A stretch of 60,082 nt of DNA from contig DBQI01000064.1 of assembly GCA_002305165.1 (NCBI GenBank), forward strand, positions 256-60,337, given 5' to 3'. Source of the stretch: Armatimonadetes bacterium UBA1398. GTDB taxonomy: Bacteria > Armatimonadota > Zipacnadia > UBA1398. The position numbers and the translations under genes are program-made. Positions 48,953 to 57,732 of the stretch are shown here, in pieces; position 1 is the first letter of the stretch; every line of letters begins with the position of its first letter. Under the pieces are notes generated by a model, which saw nothing but the letters and a program-made list of their open reading frames with translations, had not been told where the DNA came from and ran no database searches.

Positions 48953-49533
48953 GGCCCACCGAGGGATGCCCCGACGCGCCCTCGGACGAGCGCCGAGTCG
49001 TCACTCCGGAACCCGCGGGCGCAGGCTACCCCTACATCCGCACCTCGGTCATCGGGAGTGTGCCCGGTCTCGGGGGCGTGACGGACGCCGTGGAGCGCTG
49101 GGTCTTCAACCAGGCCCGGCTCCGCTCCCTCTGGCCCCTTACCTTTGGCCTCGCCTGCTGCGCGATCGAGATGATGGCGACCTGGGCCAGCCGCTTCGAT
49201 ATGGACCGCTGGGGAGTCATGCCTCGGTCGACGCCGCGCCAGGCCGACGTGATGATCGTCGCAGGCACCCTGACCCACAAGATGGCCGACCGCTTGCGCC
49301 GGCTCTACGACCAGATGCCTGACCCCAAGTACGTGATCTCGATGGGGAGCTGCGCGAACTGCGGAGGCCCCTTCCTCGACGGCTATCATGCGGTGCGAGG
49401 CGTCGACTTGGTTGTCCCCGTGGATGTGTATGTTCCAGGTTGCCCCCCCCGGCCTGAGGCACTGATCGACGGCTTCATGAAGCTCCGGGAGAAGATCGCC
49501 AAGGGCGAGGGCCCTGCATCACCAGTGAGGTAG
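48937..49533 (+). CDS. nuoB: Complex I subunit B (N2 cluster)
   Basis: A 198-residue subunit that carries the terminal iron-sulfur cluster N2, which reduces quinone. The ligand set is complete: LACCAIEMM (two Cys), GSCANCGG and VPGCPPRPE. The GTG start lies inside the end of nuoA. An N-terminal tail of about 35 residues rich in Pro/Glu/Arg precedes the conserved core. Ends 4 nt before nuoC. Confidence 0.96.
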   Translation: MDNRVGPTEGCPDAPSDERRVVTPEPAGAGYPYIRTSVIGSVPGLGGVTDAVERWVFNQARLRSLWPLTFGLACCAIEMMATWASRFDMDRWGVMPRSTPRQADVMIVAGTLTHKMADRLRRLYDQMPDPKYVISMGSCANCGGPFLDGYHAVRGVDLVVPVDVYVPGCPPRPEALIDGFMKLREKIAKGEGPASPVR

Positions 49534-49537
49534 AGCG

Positions 49538-50065
49538 ATGACCGTGCAGGAGGCGGCAGCCGCCGTCCAGTCCGAGCTGAGCGATCTCGCGGAGTCCATC
49601 GAGACTCGCGAGCGAGATGTGCTCGTACGATGTGCCGCCAAGGACATCCCTCAAGTAATGGCGCGACTGCGCGATGGAGCGACCTCGTGCGACTACCTGA
49701 CCTTCGTGACCGCGGCCGACTACCCGCCCTCAGAGGACAGCACGGGCCGTATGGACCTGTGGTACCACCTGCGGTCGCTCTCGTTGCGCATCGAGGTGCT
49801 CGTCACGGCTTCCATAGCAAGGGACGGGGAGTCCGTGCGCACGGTGTCGGACCTCTACCCGACGGCCGTCTGGCACGAGCGGGAGTGCTACGACCTGCTC
49901 GGCGTGGTTTTCGCGGGTCATCCGGGTCTGACGCGGATTCTGCTGCCCGATGATTGGCGTGGCCACCCGCTGCGCAAGGACTACACGGAGGATATGAACG
50001 ACCTGACCTACACGACAGAGAAGCGCTGGCCGGAGATGTCCGAGGCGAGGAAGCCGGGCGGCTAG
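49538..50065 (+). CDS. nuoC: Complex I subunit C (30-kDa)
   Basis: A 175-residue peripheral subunit, separate from nuoD here (some bacteria have an NuoCD fusion). Conserved segments are YPTAVWHERECYDLLGVVF and the terminal LPDDWRGHPLRKDY. It forms part of the quinone module with NuoB and NuoD. ATG at 49538 with GAGG upstream. 18 nt to nuoD. Confidence 0.95.
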   Translation: MTVQEAAAAVQSELSDLAESIETRERDVLVRCAAKDIPQVMARLRDGATSCDYLTFVTAADYPPSEDSTGRMDLWYHLRSLSLRIEVLVTASIARDGESVRTVSDLYPTAVWHERECYDLLGVVFAGHPGLTRILLPDDWRGHPLRKDYTEDMNDLTYTTEKRWPEMSEARKPGG

Positions 50066-50083
50066 AGGCCGGATGGAGTAGCG

Positions 50084-51205
50084 TTGGCGACACACGGGCG
50101 CAAGGCGCCCCTGCACAACGAGGAAATGCTCATCAACATGGGCCCTCAGCACCCCTCTACCCATGGGGTGCTCCGGCTTGTCCTTCGCCTGCGTGGCGAG
50201 ATGATCGAGTCATGCCGATGCGTCATCGGGTATCTCCACCGCTGCCACGAGTACATCTCCGAGCGGAACGGCTGGATTCGCTCTCTCCCGCTGACGGATC
50301 GCCTGGATTACCTCTCCCCGATCACCTGCGAGTGGGCGATGGCGCTGGCCGCTGAGCGGCTGGCCCAGGTGGAGGTGCCCGAGCGTGCCGAGTGGCTTCG
50401 TGTTCTGAGCGCCGAACTGTACCGGATCGCTAGCCACCTGGTGTTCGTGGGGACCTTCGGGAACGACTTGGCCGCCGTGACGATGTTCCTGCACACCTTC
50501 CGAGAGCGTGAGCTGATCATGGACATCTTCGAGAAGCTCACCGGCCAGCGGATGACGTGCCACTACATACGGGTCGGCGGAGTGGGTTGGGACCTGCCTG
50601 CCGGCTTGGATCGGGAGATTCGCCAGGCCCTGGACGTCATCGAGAGCCGCCTGCGAGAGTATGACGACCTGTTCACTAACAACCGGATACTGCGCGCTCG
50701 GACCGAGGGTGTGGCCGAGATCTCAGCCGAACGCTGTCGGGCCTATGGCGCCTCGGGGCCCGTAGCGCGGGCGTCAGGGGTCGACTTCGACCTGCGGCGA
50801 GATGCGCCATACGGGGTCTACGATCGCTTCGACTACCGCGTCATCCTGGGCAACCGCGGCGACTGCCTCGACCGCTTCACCTGCCGTATGGAGGAGATGC
50901 GGCAGTCCGCGAGGATCTGCCGACAGGTGCTGGATGGTCTGCCTCCGGGCGAGATCCGCACGAAGCTGCCCGCGCGCTTCAAGACGCCCGAGGGGGTCGC
51001 CTACGGCGCCGTGGAGGGCGCTCGAGGCGAGTGCGGATACTTCGCGATCGGCGACGGCACCGAGGCGCCCTATCGGCTGAAGATCCGCTCAGGAGGTTTC
51101 TCGAACCTCCATCTTATAGAGGACATCCTGGTCGGCTGGAAAGTGGCCGACGTGGTCACCATCCTGGGCAGCATCGACATCGTGCTCGGCGATATAGACC
51201 GCTAG
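50084..51205 (+). CDS. nuoD: Complex I subunit D (49-kDa)
   Basis: A 373-residue subunit of the quinone-binding site, related to the large subunit of [NiFe] hydrogenases but without the nickel cysteines. It begins properly (MGPQHPSTHGVLRLVL), with the quinone-site His in that segment, and ends in GSIDIVLGDIDR, the usual C terminus. The start is TTG at 50084 with GGAG upstream. The next 39 nt to nuoH contain a hairpin and take the place of nuoE, nuoF and nuoG. Confidence 0.96.
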   Translation: MATHGRKAPLHNEEMLINMGPQHPSTHGVLRLVLRLRGEMIESCRCVIGYLHRCHEYISERNGWIRSLPLTDRLDYLSPITCEWAMALAAERLAQVEVPERAEWLRVLSAELYRIASHLVFVGTFGNDLAAVTMFLHTFRERELIMDIFEKLTGQRMTCHYIRVGGVGWDLPAGLDREIRQALDVIESRLREYDDLFTNNRILRARTEGVAEISAERCRAYGASGPVARASGVDFDLRRDAPYGVYDRFDYRVILGNRGDCLDRFTCRMEEMRQSARICRQVLDGLPPGEIRTKLPARFKTPEGVAYGAVEGARGECGYFAIGDGTEAPYRLKIRSGGFSNLHLIEDILVGWKVADVVTILGSIDIVLGDIDR

Positions 51206-51219
51206 TAGTGATGAGAGGA

Positions 51220-51235
51220 GCGGCCCAAGGGCCGC
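51220..51235 (+). other. Hairpin between nuoD and nuoH
   Basis: GCGGCCC-AA-GGGCCGC, a 7-bp stem with a 2-nt loop, in the 39-nt nuoD-nuoH gap. This is where E. coli-type operons hold nuoEFG. No T-run. It overlaps the spacing upstream of the nuoH ribosome site, so it could affect mRNA stability or stoichiometry. Confidence 0.5.
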
Positions 51236-51244
51236 GCAACGGAG

Positions 51245-52339
51245 ATGGCTGAGCGAGGCTGGCTAGAGAACTGGGTCAACGGCATCGTGCAACCCCTGTA
51301 CGAGGTCGCGCCCTGGATTGTGCACCTCGTCCCCATCCTCTGGATCCTCATCCTCATCGTCGGCTCTGTGCTCATCCTCATCTGGGCGGAGCGGAAGGTC
51401 TCGGCTGACATCCAGTCGCGAGTGGGCCCACTGCATCACGGGCCCTATGGCCTCTTCCAGTCCATATGGGATGCCCTCAAGCTGCTGACCAAAGAGGACA
51501 CCATCCCCAAGCAGGCGGACCGCCTGGTGTTCTGCGTTGCCCCGTACATCGTCTTCCTGCCCGCGATCCTCGCCTATGTGGTCATCCCCGTGGGGAACGG
51601 CCTCATCGCGGCGGATCTCAATGTGGGCTTGTGGTACCTCGTCGCCGTTGGATCGATCGCCGTGCTCGGGATCATCGTCGCCGGCTGGGCGAGCAACAAC
51701 AAGTGGTCGCTCCTCGGGGGCATGAGGGCGGCCGCCCAGCTCATCACCTACGAGATTCCCATGTTCCTGTCCGTCGTCGTCATCATCATGATGGCCGGGA
51801 CGCTGTCTCTCGATCAGATCGTGCGCAGCCAGTCGGGGGGAAGCTGGAGTCTGGCGCCGCCGGATGCCCCCTTCCTGAACTGGAACTGCTTCACCCTGCC
51901 GGGAATGATCGCCGCTGTCCTCTACCTCGTCGCGGCGCTCGCAGAGGTCAACCGGCAGCCCTTTGACCTCCCCGAATCGGAGTCCGAGCTGGTATCGGGC
52001 TTCAACACCGAGTACTCGGGCATGCGGTTCGGCATCTTCTTCGTAGCGGAGTTCTCGAACACGGCGTTGGTGTCCGGCATCGCCGCGACCCTGTTCTTCG
52101 GCGGATGGAGCTCGCCCATTGTCTCCGAGGGCGAGGGGTTCTGGCGGATCTTCGGCGACGGCGTGCTGTGGTACTTCGTCAAGATCACCATCCTGATCTA
52201 CTGCATGATGTGGGTGAAGTGGACCCTGCCCCGCGTCCGGATCGATCAGATGCTCCAGATCGCGTGGAAGGGCCTCATCCCCCTCGCCTTGATCAACATC
52301 GCCATCGCCGTCGCGCACGTGGCTTGGGTGGGGGCGTAG
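51245..52339 (+). CDS. nuoH: Complex I subunit H (ND1)
   Basis: A 364-residue membrane subunit with about eight helices that forms the quinone tunnel together with NuoB and NuoD. Family signatures are present: IWAERKVSADIQSRVGP near the N terminus and the glutamate-rich loop EVNRQPFDLPESESELVSGFN. ATG at 51245 with ACGGAG upstream. Ends 2 nt before nuoI. Confidence 0.96.
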   Translation: MAERGWLENWVNGIVQPLYEVAPWIVHLVPILWILILIVGSVLILIWAERKVSADIQSRVGPLHHGPYGLFQSIWDALKLLTKEDTIPKQADRLVFCVAPYIVFLPAILAYVVIPVGNGLIAADLNVGLWYLVAVGSIAVLGIIVAGWASNNKWSLLGGMRAAAQLITYEIPMFLSVVVIIMMAGTLSLDQIVRSQSGGSWSLAPPDAPFLNWNCFTLPGMIAAVLYLVAALAEVNRQPFDLPESESELVSGFNTEYSGMRFGIFFVAEFSNTALVSGIAATLFFGGWSSPIVSEGEGFWRIFGDGVLWYFVKITILIYCMMWVKWTLPRVRIDQMLQIAWKGLIPLALINIAIAVAHVAWVGA

Positions 52340-52341
52340 CC

Positions 52342-52908
52342 ATGGCACACGTGCCGCCCACCCGGGTGTCGGACAACCCCATCATCGCCTTCTTCCAGTA
52401 CGTGTGGTCCGCGGCGTACACCACGGCGAAGGGCCTCCGGGTCACGGGCTACAACGCTATGCGTCGGCCGCGCGTCACGGTCTGTTACCCTCTGGAGCAG
52501 CTCGACATCAGCCCACGGACCCGCGCTCGCCACCGGCTTCTGACGGACGAGCAAGGCGAGCCGCTCTGCATCGCCTGTGGCCAGTGCCAGCGCACCTGCC
52601 CCGACCATTGCGTCGTCGTCACCCGCAAGAAGGTCACGGTGACGACGCCCGAGGGCGAGGAGAAGCAGGTCAACCGCCCGGACACGTTCACCATCGATCT
52701 GGCGAGGTGCATGTACTGCAATCTGTGTGCAGAGGCCTGCCCTGTGAACTGCCTGCACCTCACGCGGGAGTTCAGCTACATCGAGGGTGACGTGCGCGCT
52801 CTCACTATCGATCTCGACGGATTGCTGCGCCCAGAGCCGCTGAGCGAGTACGAGCTGCGGCAACGGGAGACGGCGCAGCTCGCCCCGGGCGATGGGGAGG
52901 AGGGGTAG
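52342..52908 (+). CDS. nuoI: Complex I subunit I (two [4Fe-4S])
   Basis: A 188-residue ferredoxin-like subunit carrying clusters N6a and N6b. The two motifs are CIACGQCQRTCP and CMYCNLCAEACP. The N-terminal amphipathic segment (IIAFFQYVWSAAYTTAKGL) lies on the membrane. In complexes without NuoEFG this subunit is the likely entry point for ferredoxin electrons. ATG at 52342 is the first codon after nuoH; longer versions of the frame would lie inside nuoH. Confidence 0.95.
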   Translation: MAHVPPTRVSDNPIIAFFQYVWSAAYTTAKGLRVTGYNAMRRPRVTVCYPLEQLDISPRTRARHRLLTDEQGEPLCIACGQCQRTCPDHCVVVTRKKVTVTTPEGEEKQVNRPDTFTIDLARCMYCNLCAEACPVNCLHLTREFSYIEGDVRALTIDLDGLLRPEPLSEYELRQRETAQLAPGDGEEG

Positions 52909-52911
52909 GTC

Positions 52912-53529
52912 ATGGAGACACTGGTGTTCTTCGGCCTAGCGGTGCCCATACTCGTCCTGGCAGTGGTCGTAGTGACCACCCCGCACATCCTGCGCGCAGT
53001 CGTCTCGCTCTTTCTGGCCCTGGTCGGAGTCGCCGGACTGTTCTTCCTCATGCGGGCGCCTATCCTTGGCGTGATGCAGCTGATGATCTACGCGGGCGGC
53101 GTGGTCGTCCTGTTCGCCTTTGCGGTCATGCTCGTGCGCCGAGTCACCGGGGAGTTCGTGCGGCAGCAGACCGGCCTCGCGGGCCCAGCCCTGGTCGTGG
53201 GGCTGCTGTTCTTCGTGGTCCTGATGGGCATCGGGTCCGGGTATTTAGCGGGTCTCGAAGATGAGGCGGCGGCCGCCGGCAGCGTGCACCCCGTCTCCCG
53301 AGACCTGGCGGAGCGGCTGGTCCTCACTGACGTCCCCGAGGAGATCGATCCGGTCGAGGACTTCTCGCCCGTGATGATTCGGGACTACGTGATCCCCTTC
53401 GAGATAGCCTCGATCCTGCTTCTCGTTGCGATGATAGGGGCCGTGCTCGTCGGCCACCCGCTCGAGCAGAAGCACCCTGGGGGAGAGATCGAGCCTGAGG
53501 AGCCGGCGGAGGAGGGGGAGGGGGCATGA
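52912..53529 (+). CDS. nuoJ: Complex I subunit J (ND6)
   Basis: A 205-residue subunit with five transmembrane helices. The conserved pi-bulge helix is LGVMQLMIYAGGVVVLFAFAVML. A long acidic C-terminal tail (EEPAEEGEGA) follows the last helix. It overlaps nuoK by 4 nt (ATGA), so the two are translationally coupled. Confidence 0.93.
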   Translation: METLVFFGLAVPILVLAVVVVTTPHILRAVVSLFLALVGVAGLFFLMRAPILGVMQLMIYAGGVVVLFAFAVMLVRRVTGEFVRQQTGLAGPALVVGLLFFVVLMGIGSGYLAGLEDEAAAAGSVHPVSRDLAERLVLTDVPEEIDPVEDFSPVMIRDYVIPFEIASILLLVAMIGAVLVGHPLEQKHPGGEIEPEEPAEEGEGA

Positions 53530-53864
53530 GCCTGAACGACATCTTCCCCGAGACGGTCCCGACAGGGTACTACCTGGTGTTCGCGGCCCTCCTGTTCTGC
53601 ATCGGGCTGTTTGGCCTGGTGTCTCGGCGAAACGCGATCGGGATGCTGCTCTCCATCGAGTTGATGATGAACGCGGTGAACGTGAACCTGGCGGCGTTCA
53701 GCCGCTCGGGGCTCGAGGTGGGCCAGATCCAGGGCCAGCTCCTCGTGGTCTTCACCGTGACGGTGGCGGTCGCCGAGGCGGCGGTGGGCCTCGCGATCAT
53801 CGTCGCCATGTTCAAGCTTCGCAAGACGGTCAATGCCGATGAGCTGAACCTATTGAGGGGTTAG
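53526..53864 (+). CDS. nuoK: Complex I subunit K (ND4L)
   Basis: A 112-residue subunit with three helices and the two buried glutamates of the proton path: MLLSIELMMNAVN and TVAVAEAAVGLAI. It joins the antiporter-like subunits to the quinone end. ATG overlaps the nuoJ stop. Confidence 0.95.
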   Translation: MSLNDIFPETVPTGYYLVFAALLFCIGLFGLVSRRNAIGMLLSIELMMNAVNVNLAAFSRSGLEVGQIQGQLLVVFTVTVAVAEAAVGLAIIVAMFKLRKTVNADELNLLRG

Positions 53865-53866
53865 CC

Positions 53867-56098
53867 TTGCTCGAGTTCTTCGCACAAACGGCCTACGTCA
53901 TTCCGGCGCTCCCAGTAGTGGCCTTCGCCGTCGTCATCTGCTTCGGCGACAGGGCCCCCGGACGCGGCGCGGGCCTGCCCATTGCCGCCATGACCGTCTC
54001 CACCATGTGGGCGTTCGGGGTCCTCGGCTACTGCCTCACCGGTGGCGAGCCCCTCTCCTATGGCTTCGAGTGGGCCAACGTCGGACGGAGCTTCTTCTTC
54101 ACTATCACCGTGGATGCGGCTGCGGCCACGATGTTGGCCATGGTGTCCATCGTGGCCCTGCTCGTCATGATCTACTCGACCGGGTACATGCACGATGACC
54201 CCTTGTACGCCCGCTTCTTCGCATTCCTGGCGCTCTTCTCGTCCTCGATGCTGGGCCTCGTGCTGTCCAGCAACCTGATCCTGCTGTTCATGTGCTGGGA
54301 GCTCGTAGGCCTGATGAGCTACCTGCTGATCGGATTCTGGTTCCACAAGCCCGAGGCGGCGCGGGCCTGCAAGAAGGCGTTCCTCACGACGCGCCTTGGC
54401 GATGTGGGCTTCAACATCGCGATCATCGCCCTCTTCGTCGCAACCCGGAGCCTGGATCTGCGGGAGATCTTCACAAAGGTGACGGCGGGCGAGGTCGCCC
54501 CCCCGATGCTCTTCCTCATCTCCCTGGGGCTCTTCGCCGGCGCCGTCGGCAAGTCAGCTCAGTTCCCCCTGCACGTATGGCTCCCCGATGCGATGGAGGG
54601 TCCGACGCCGGTCTCCGCGCTCATCCACGCGGCCACCATGGTCGCCGCTGGCGTCTGGCTCATCTACCGGATGCAGCCGGTCATCCAAGCGACGGCGGGC
54701 ATGGGACCCTATGATGCGATGAAGTGGATCGCGATCATCGGCGGGTTCACGGCCCTGTTCGCCGCCACCATCGCCATTGCCCAGGACGACATCAAGCGGG
54801 TGCTGGCATACTCGACTATCAGCCAACTCGGCTACATGATGCTGGGATTGGGTGTCGGCGCCTTCTTCGCGGGCTTTTTCCACCTCCTGACCCACGCGTT
54901 CTTCAAGGCCCTCCTGTTCCTCGGCTCGGGCTCCGTCATCATCGGCTGCCACCATGAGCAGGACATGAAGAAGATGGGGGGCCTGGCCAAGGTCATGCCC
55001 ATCACCTTCGTGACCTTCACCATCGGAACCCTGGCCCTTATGGGCGTGGGAGTCCCCGGCTGGTACGGCTTCTCCGGCTTCCACAGCAAGGAGATGATCC
55101 TCGCCCATGCGTGGCTCGAGTCCCCAGTCCTGGCCTGGATGGGCCTCGCGGGCGCTTTCCTGACGCCCTTCTACATGACGCGACTGATCTGCCTCACCTT
55201 CTTGGGCAAGACCCGGGATCCCCATGTAGCCGAACATGCCCACGAGACGCCCGCGAACATGACCGTGCCCCTTGTTATCCTGGCGGTCTTCGCGCTTGGG
55301 GCCGGTTGGTTCGCGCAGCCCTTCGAGGCCTGGCTCGAGGAGGGCTATGCCTTCCACCATGAGACCGATCCCGCTGAGGTGAGGCGTGAGCCGAAGCAGA
55401 CGCCTATGGCGGCCGGTGTCGCTACCCTGGGGGGCGGAGAGGCTCCTGTGGGCGAGGGCGCCGATGCCTGGATGGTCCCGGTGGCGCCGTTGCCGCCCAA
55501 GGTTCACAGCCACGAGGCGCATCACGCGGCCGAGATGGCTGTAGGCTGGATCGCCACCGGCTGCGTGCTTGCGGGAGTCCTTCTCGGCCTGCTGCTATGG
55601 GGGCGTGGACCTGACCGCACGGCGGCGATGGTCAAGCGGTCGCGGCCGCTCGGCTTGGCGCGGACCGTGCTCGCCAACAAGTACTACATCGACGAGCTGT
55701 ACCTCTTCCTCGCCAAGTTGGCCATCGAGTTCATGGGCATGGTCGCCCGCTTCGATCTGCACGTGCTGGACCGCGTCTTCGTCCGCGGTTGGGCTTGGCT
55801 GGTGCTGCAGATCAAGACCGTCGTTGGGTGGTTCGACAAGCAGTTCATTGATCGCATACTGGTCCACGCGGGCCCCTTCGCCATCTACGTCCTAGGGGGC
55901 GTGCTTCAGATGGCGCAGACGGGGTCCGTTCACTTCTATGCCCTCGTCACGGCCATGGGCGCATTGGTGCTGATCGCCTCCGCCCTGTTCGTCGAGGGGA
56001 TCCTCAACATTATCCTGGCCCTCGTGGTTATGGTCGCCCTCGCGGGCGTCGTGGGGGCCTCGCTGTTCCGAAGGCAGCGTAAGGCGGTGAGGCCGTGA
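53867..56098 (+). CDS. nuoL: Complex I subunit L (ND5)
   Basis: A 743-residue antiporter-like subunit. It has the conserved pump helices (FMCWELVGLMSYLLIGFW, VWLPDAMEGPTPVSALIHAATMV with the Lys/His pair) and the long lateral helix with its terminal anchor at the C terminus. A loop of about 60 residues rich in Gly/Pro/His lies between the last pump helices. The start is TTG at 53867, just 2 nt after nuoK. Confidence 0.95.
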   Translation: MLEFFAQTAYVIPALPVVAFAVVICFGDRAPGRGAGLPIAAMTVSTMWAFGVLGYCLTGGEPLSYGFEWANVGRSFFFTITVDAAAATMLAMVSIVALLVMIYSTGYMHDDPLYARFFAFLALFSSSMLGLVLSSNLILLFMCWELVGLMSYLLIGFWFHKPEAARACKKAFLTTRLGDVGFNIAIIALFVATRSLDLREIFTKVTAGEVAPPMLFLISLGLFAGAVGKSAQFPLHVWLPDAMEGPTPVSALIHAATMVAAGVWLIYRMQPVIQATAGMGPYDAMKWIAIIGGFTALFAATIAIAQDDIKRVLAYSTISQLGYMMLGLGVGAFFAGFFHLLTHAFFKALLFLGSGSVIIGCHHEQDMKKMGGLAKVMPITFVTFTIGTLALMGVGVPGWYGFSGFHSKEMILAHAWLESPVLAWMGLAGAFLTPFYMTRLICLTFLGKTRDPHVAEHAHETPANMTVPLVILAVFALGAGWFAQPFEAWLEEGYAFHHETDPAEVRREPKQTPMAAGVATLGGGEAPVGEGADAWMVPVAPLPPKVHSHEAHHAAEMAVGWIATGCVLAGVLLGLLLWGRGPDRTAAMVKRSRPLGLARTVLANKYYIDELYLFLAKLAIEFMGMVARFDLHVLDRVFVRGWAWLVLQIKTVVGWFDKQFIDRILVHAGPFAIYVLGGVLQMAQTGSVHFYALVTAMGALVLIASALFVEGILNIILALVVMVALAGVVGASLFRRQRKAVRP

Positions 56099-56121
56099 GC
56101 GCCATAGCTAGACCGACTCAC

Positions 56122-56140
56122 GGGGCTCTGCGGGAGCCCC
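56122..56140 (+). other. Hairpin between nuoL and nuoM
   Basis: GGGGCTC-TGCGG-GAGCCCC, a 7-bp stem in the 61-nt nuoL-nuoM gap, just before the AAGGAGG of nuoM. No T-run, so likely an mRNA processing or stability element rather than a terminator. Confidence 0.45.
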
Positions 56141-56159
56141 ACGGAAGGAGGTGTGCCGC

Positions 56160-57704
56160 GTGGAGTTCCCGATCCTGTCGGCCCTGACGTACCTGCCCCT
56201 GGTCGGCGCGCTCATCATCCTGTTCATCCCCCGGGATAGCCATGAGGCCATCAAGGCCACGGCTACCAGCACCTCGGCGCTGTGCCTGGCGCTCGCGATC
56301 CTCGCGTGGCTCGCCTTCGACAACGGCGCGGGAGGCTTCCAACTCGAGGAGCGCGCTGAGTGGATCCCCCAGATAGGCGTCAGCTACCACATGGGCGTAG
56401 ACGGCATATCCATGCCCATGGTCTTCCTCACCTGCCTTGTCTCACTGGTCTCTATCGCCTACTCCTGGATCATCAACGAGCGGGTGAAGGAGTACTTCGC
56501 GCTCTTCCTGCTGCTCCAGACGGCCTGCGTTGGCGTCTTCGTGGCCCTCGACTTCTTCCTGTTCTACATCTTCTGGGAGATCAGCCTGGTCCCGCTCTAC
56601 TTCATCATCGGCGCGTGGGGCGGCCCGAACCGCGAGTACGCGGCCATCAAGTTCTTCCTCTACACGCTGGTTGGCAGCGTGCTCATGCTCCTGGCTATCG
56701 TCATCCTCTACTTCGCGAGCGGCGTCACCCCCGCCGACCGCACCTTCGACATCGTCGAGATGATCGAGCGCCAGCCGACTGCCGCCCTGGCCCCAGGGCT
56801 CGCCATGGCCGTCTTCGTGGGGTTCTTCGTGGCCTTCGCCATCAAGGTCCCCTGCTTCCCCTTCCACACGTGGCTTCCTGACGCCCACGTCGAGGCGCCT
56901 ACGGCCGGCTCCGTGATCCTTGCGGGGATCCTCCTGAAGCTCGGGAGCTATGGCATGATCCGCATCAATATGCCCCTCATGCCCGAGCAGTGGGCCCTGG
57001 CGGCCCCATGGATCGGCATCCTGGCGATCATCAGCATCATCTACGGCTCCCTGGCCGCCATGGCGCAGTCCGACCTCAAGAAGCTCATCGCGTACTCCTC
57101 CATCGGTCACATGGGGTTCGTCACCCTGGGCCTGGCGGCGATGAACGTCCAGGGGATCAGCGGCGCCGTGATGCAGATGTTCTCCCACGGCCTGATCACG
57201 TCGTGCCTCTTCCTTCTCGTCGGCGTCGTCTACGAGAGGGCGCACATCCGCGAGATCGATGGGTTCGGGGGCCTGGGGAAGATCACGCCTCGGTACTTCG
57301 GCGTCTTCATCTTCGTCGCCCTGGCCGCGCTGGGGCTGCCCGCCCTCTCCGGCTTCGTGGCGGAACTCTACGTCCTGTTGGGCGCCTACGCCTCGGGCAC
57401 GATGAACGAGGTGAGCGCCGAAGGACTGGCGGTGCTCGGCACGCCGTGGTTCGCCTACTTGGCGATCCTCGGGATCGTACTGACCGCCGCCTATATGCTC
57501 TGGACGGTCCAGCGCGTCTTCATGGGCGAACGGAACGAGAAGTGGGCCAACATGCCGGACATCAACCCGCTGGAGTTGGCGTGCTTGGCGCCTCTGATGG
57601 CTCTTACCTTGTTGGTCGGCTGCTACCCGGCCCCCTTGTTGAAGCCCATCGCCACCGCGAGCATGGATATCCTGGCGGGTGCGATGGGAACGCAGTTGCG
57701 GTAA
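56160..57704 (+). CDS. nuoM: Complex I subunit M (ND4)
   Basis: A 514-residue antiporter-like subunit with the conserved Glu/Lys pair helices (FFLFYIFWEISLVPLYFIIG, and FHTWLPDAHVEAPTAGSVILAGILLKLG). GTG at 56160 is chosen over GTG at 56151 because GGAGG (56147-56151) is 8 nt from it and gives the normal N terminus MEFPILS. It follows nuoL after a 61-nt gap with a hairpin. Confidence 0.95.
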   Translation: MEFPILSALTYLPLVGALIILFIPRDSHEAIKATATSTSALCLALAILAWLAFDNGAGGFQLEERAEWIPQIGVSYHMGVDGISMPMVFLTCLVSLVSIAYSWIINERVKEYFALFLLLQTACVGVFVALDFFLFYIFWEISLVPLYFIIGAWGGPNREYAAIKFFLYTLVGSVLMLLAIVILYFASGVTPADRTFDIVEMIERQPTAALAPGLAMAVFVGFFVAFAIKVPCFPFHTWLPDAHVEAPTAGSVILAGILLKLGSYGMIRINMPLMPEQWALAAPWIGILAIISIIYGSLAAMAQSDLKKLIAYSSIGHMGFVTLGLAAMNVQGISGAVMQMFSHGLITSCLFLLVGVVYERAHIREIDGFGGLGKITPRYFGVFIFVALAALGLPALSGFVAELYVLLGAYASGTMNEVSAEGLAVLGTPWFAYLAILGIVLTAAYMLWTVQRVFMGERNEKWANMPDINPLELACLAPLMALTLLVGCYPAPLLKPIATASMDILAGAMGTQLR

Positions 57705-57732
57705 CTGAACGCCGGTCGGAGGGTTCGCGAGC

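Noticed and set aside
52105..52341. Upstream extension of nuoI
   Set aside because: It overlaps nuoH in another frame; ATG at 52342 gives the family N terminus.
51263..52348. 361-codon open frame antisense to nuoH
   Set aside because: Composition (His/Asp/Glu/Gly-rich) is that of a GC-rich reverse-frame shadow of membrane-protein codons, and nuoH is certain.
54554..55525. 323-codon open frame antisense to nuoL
   Set aside because: Same reason: shadow of a secure gene, with no ribosome site or recognisable domain.
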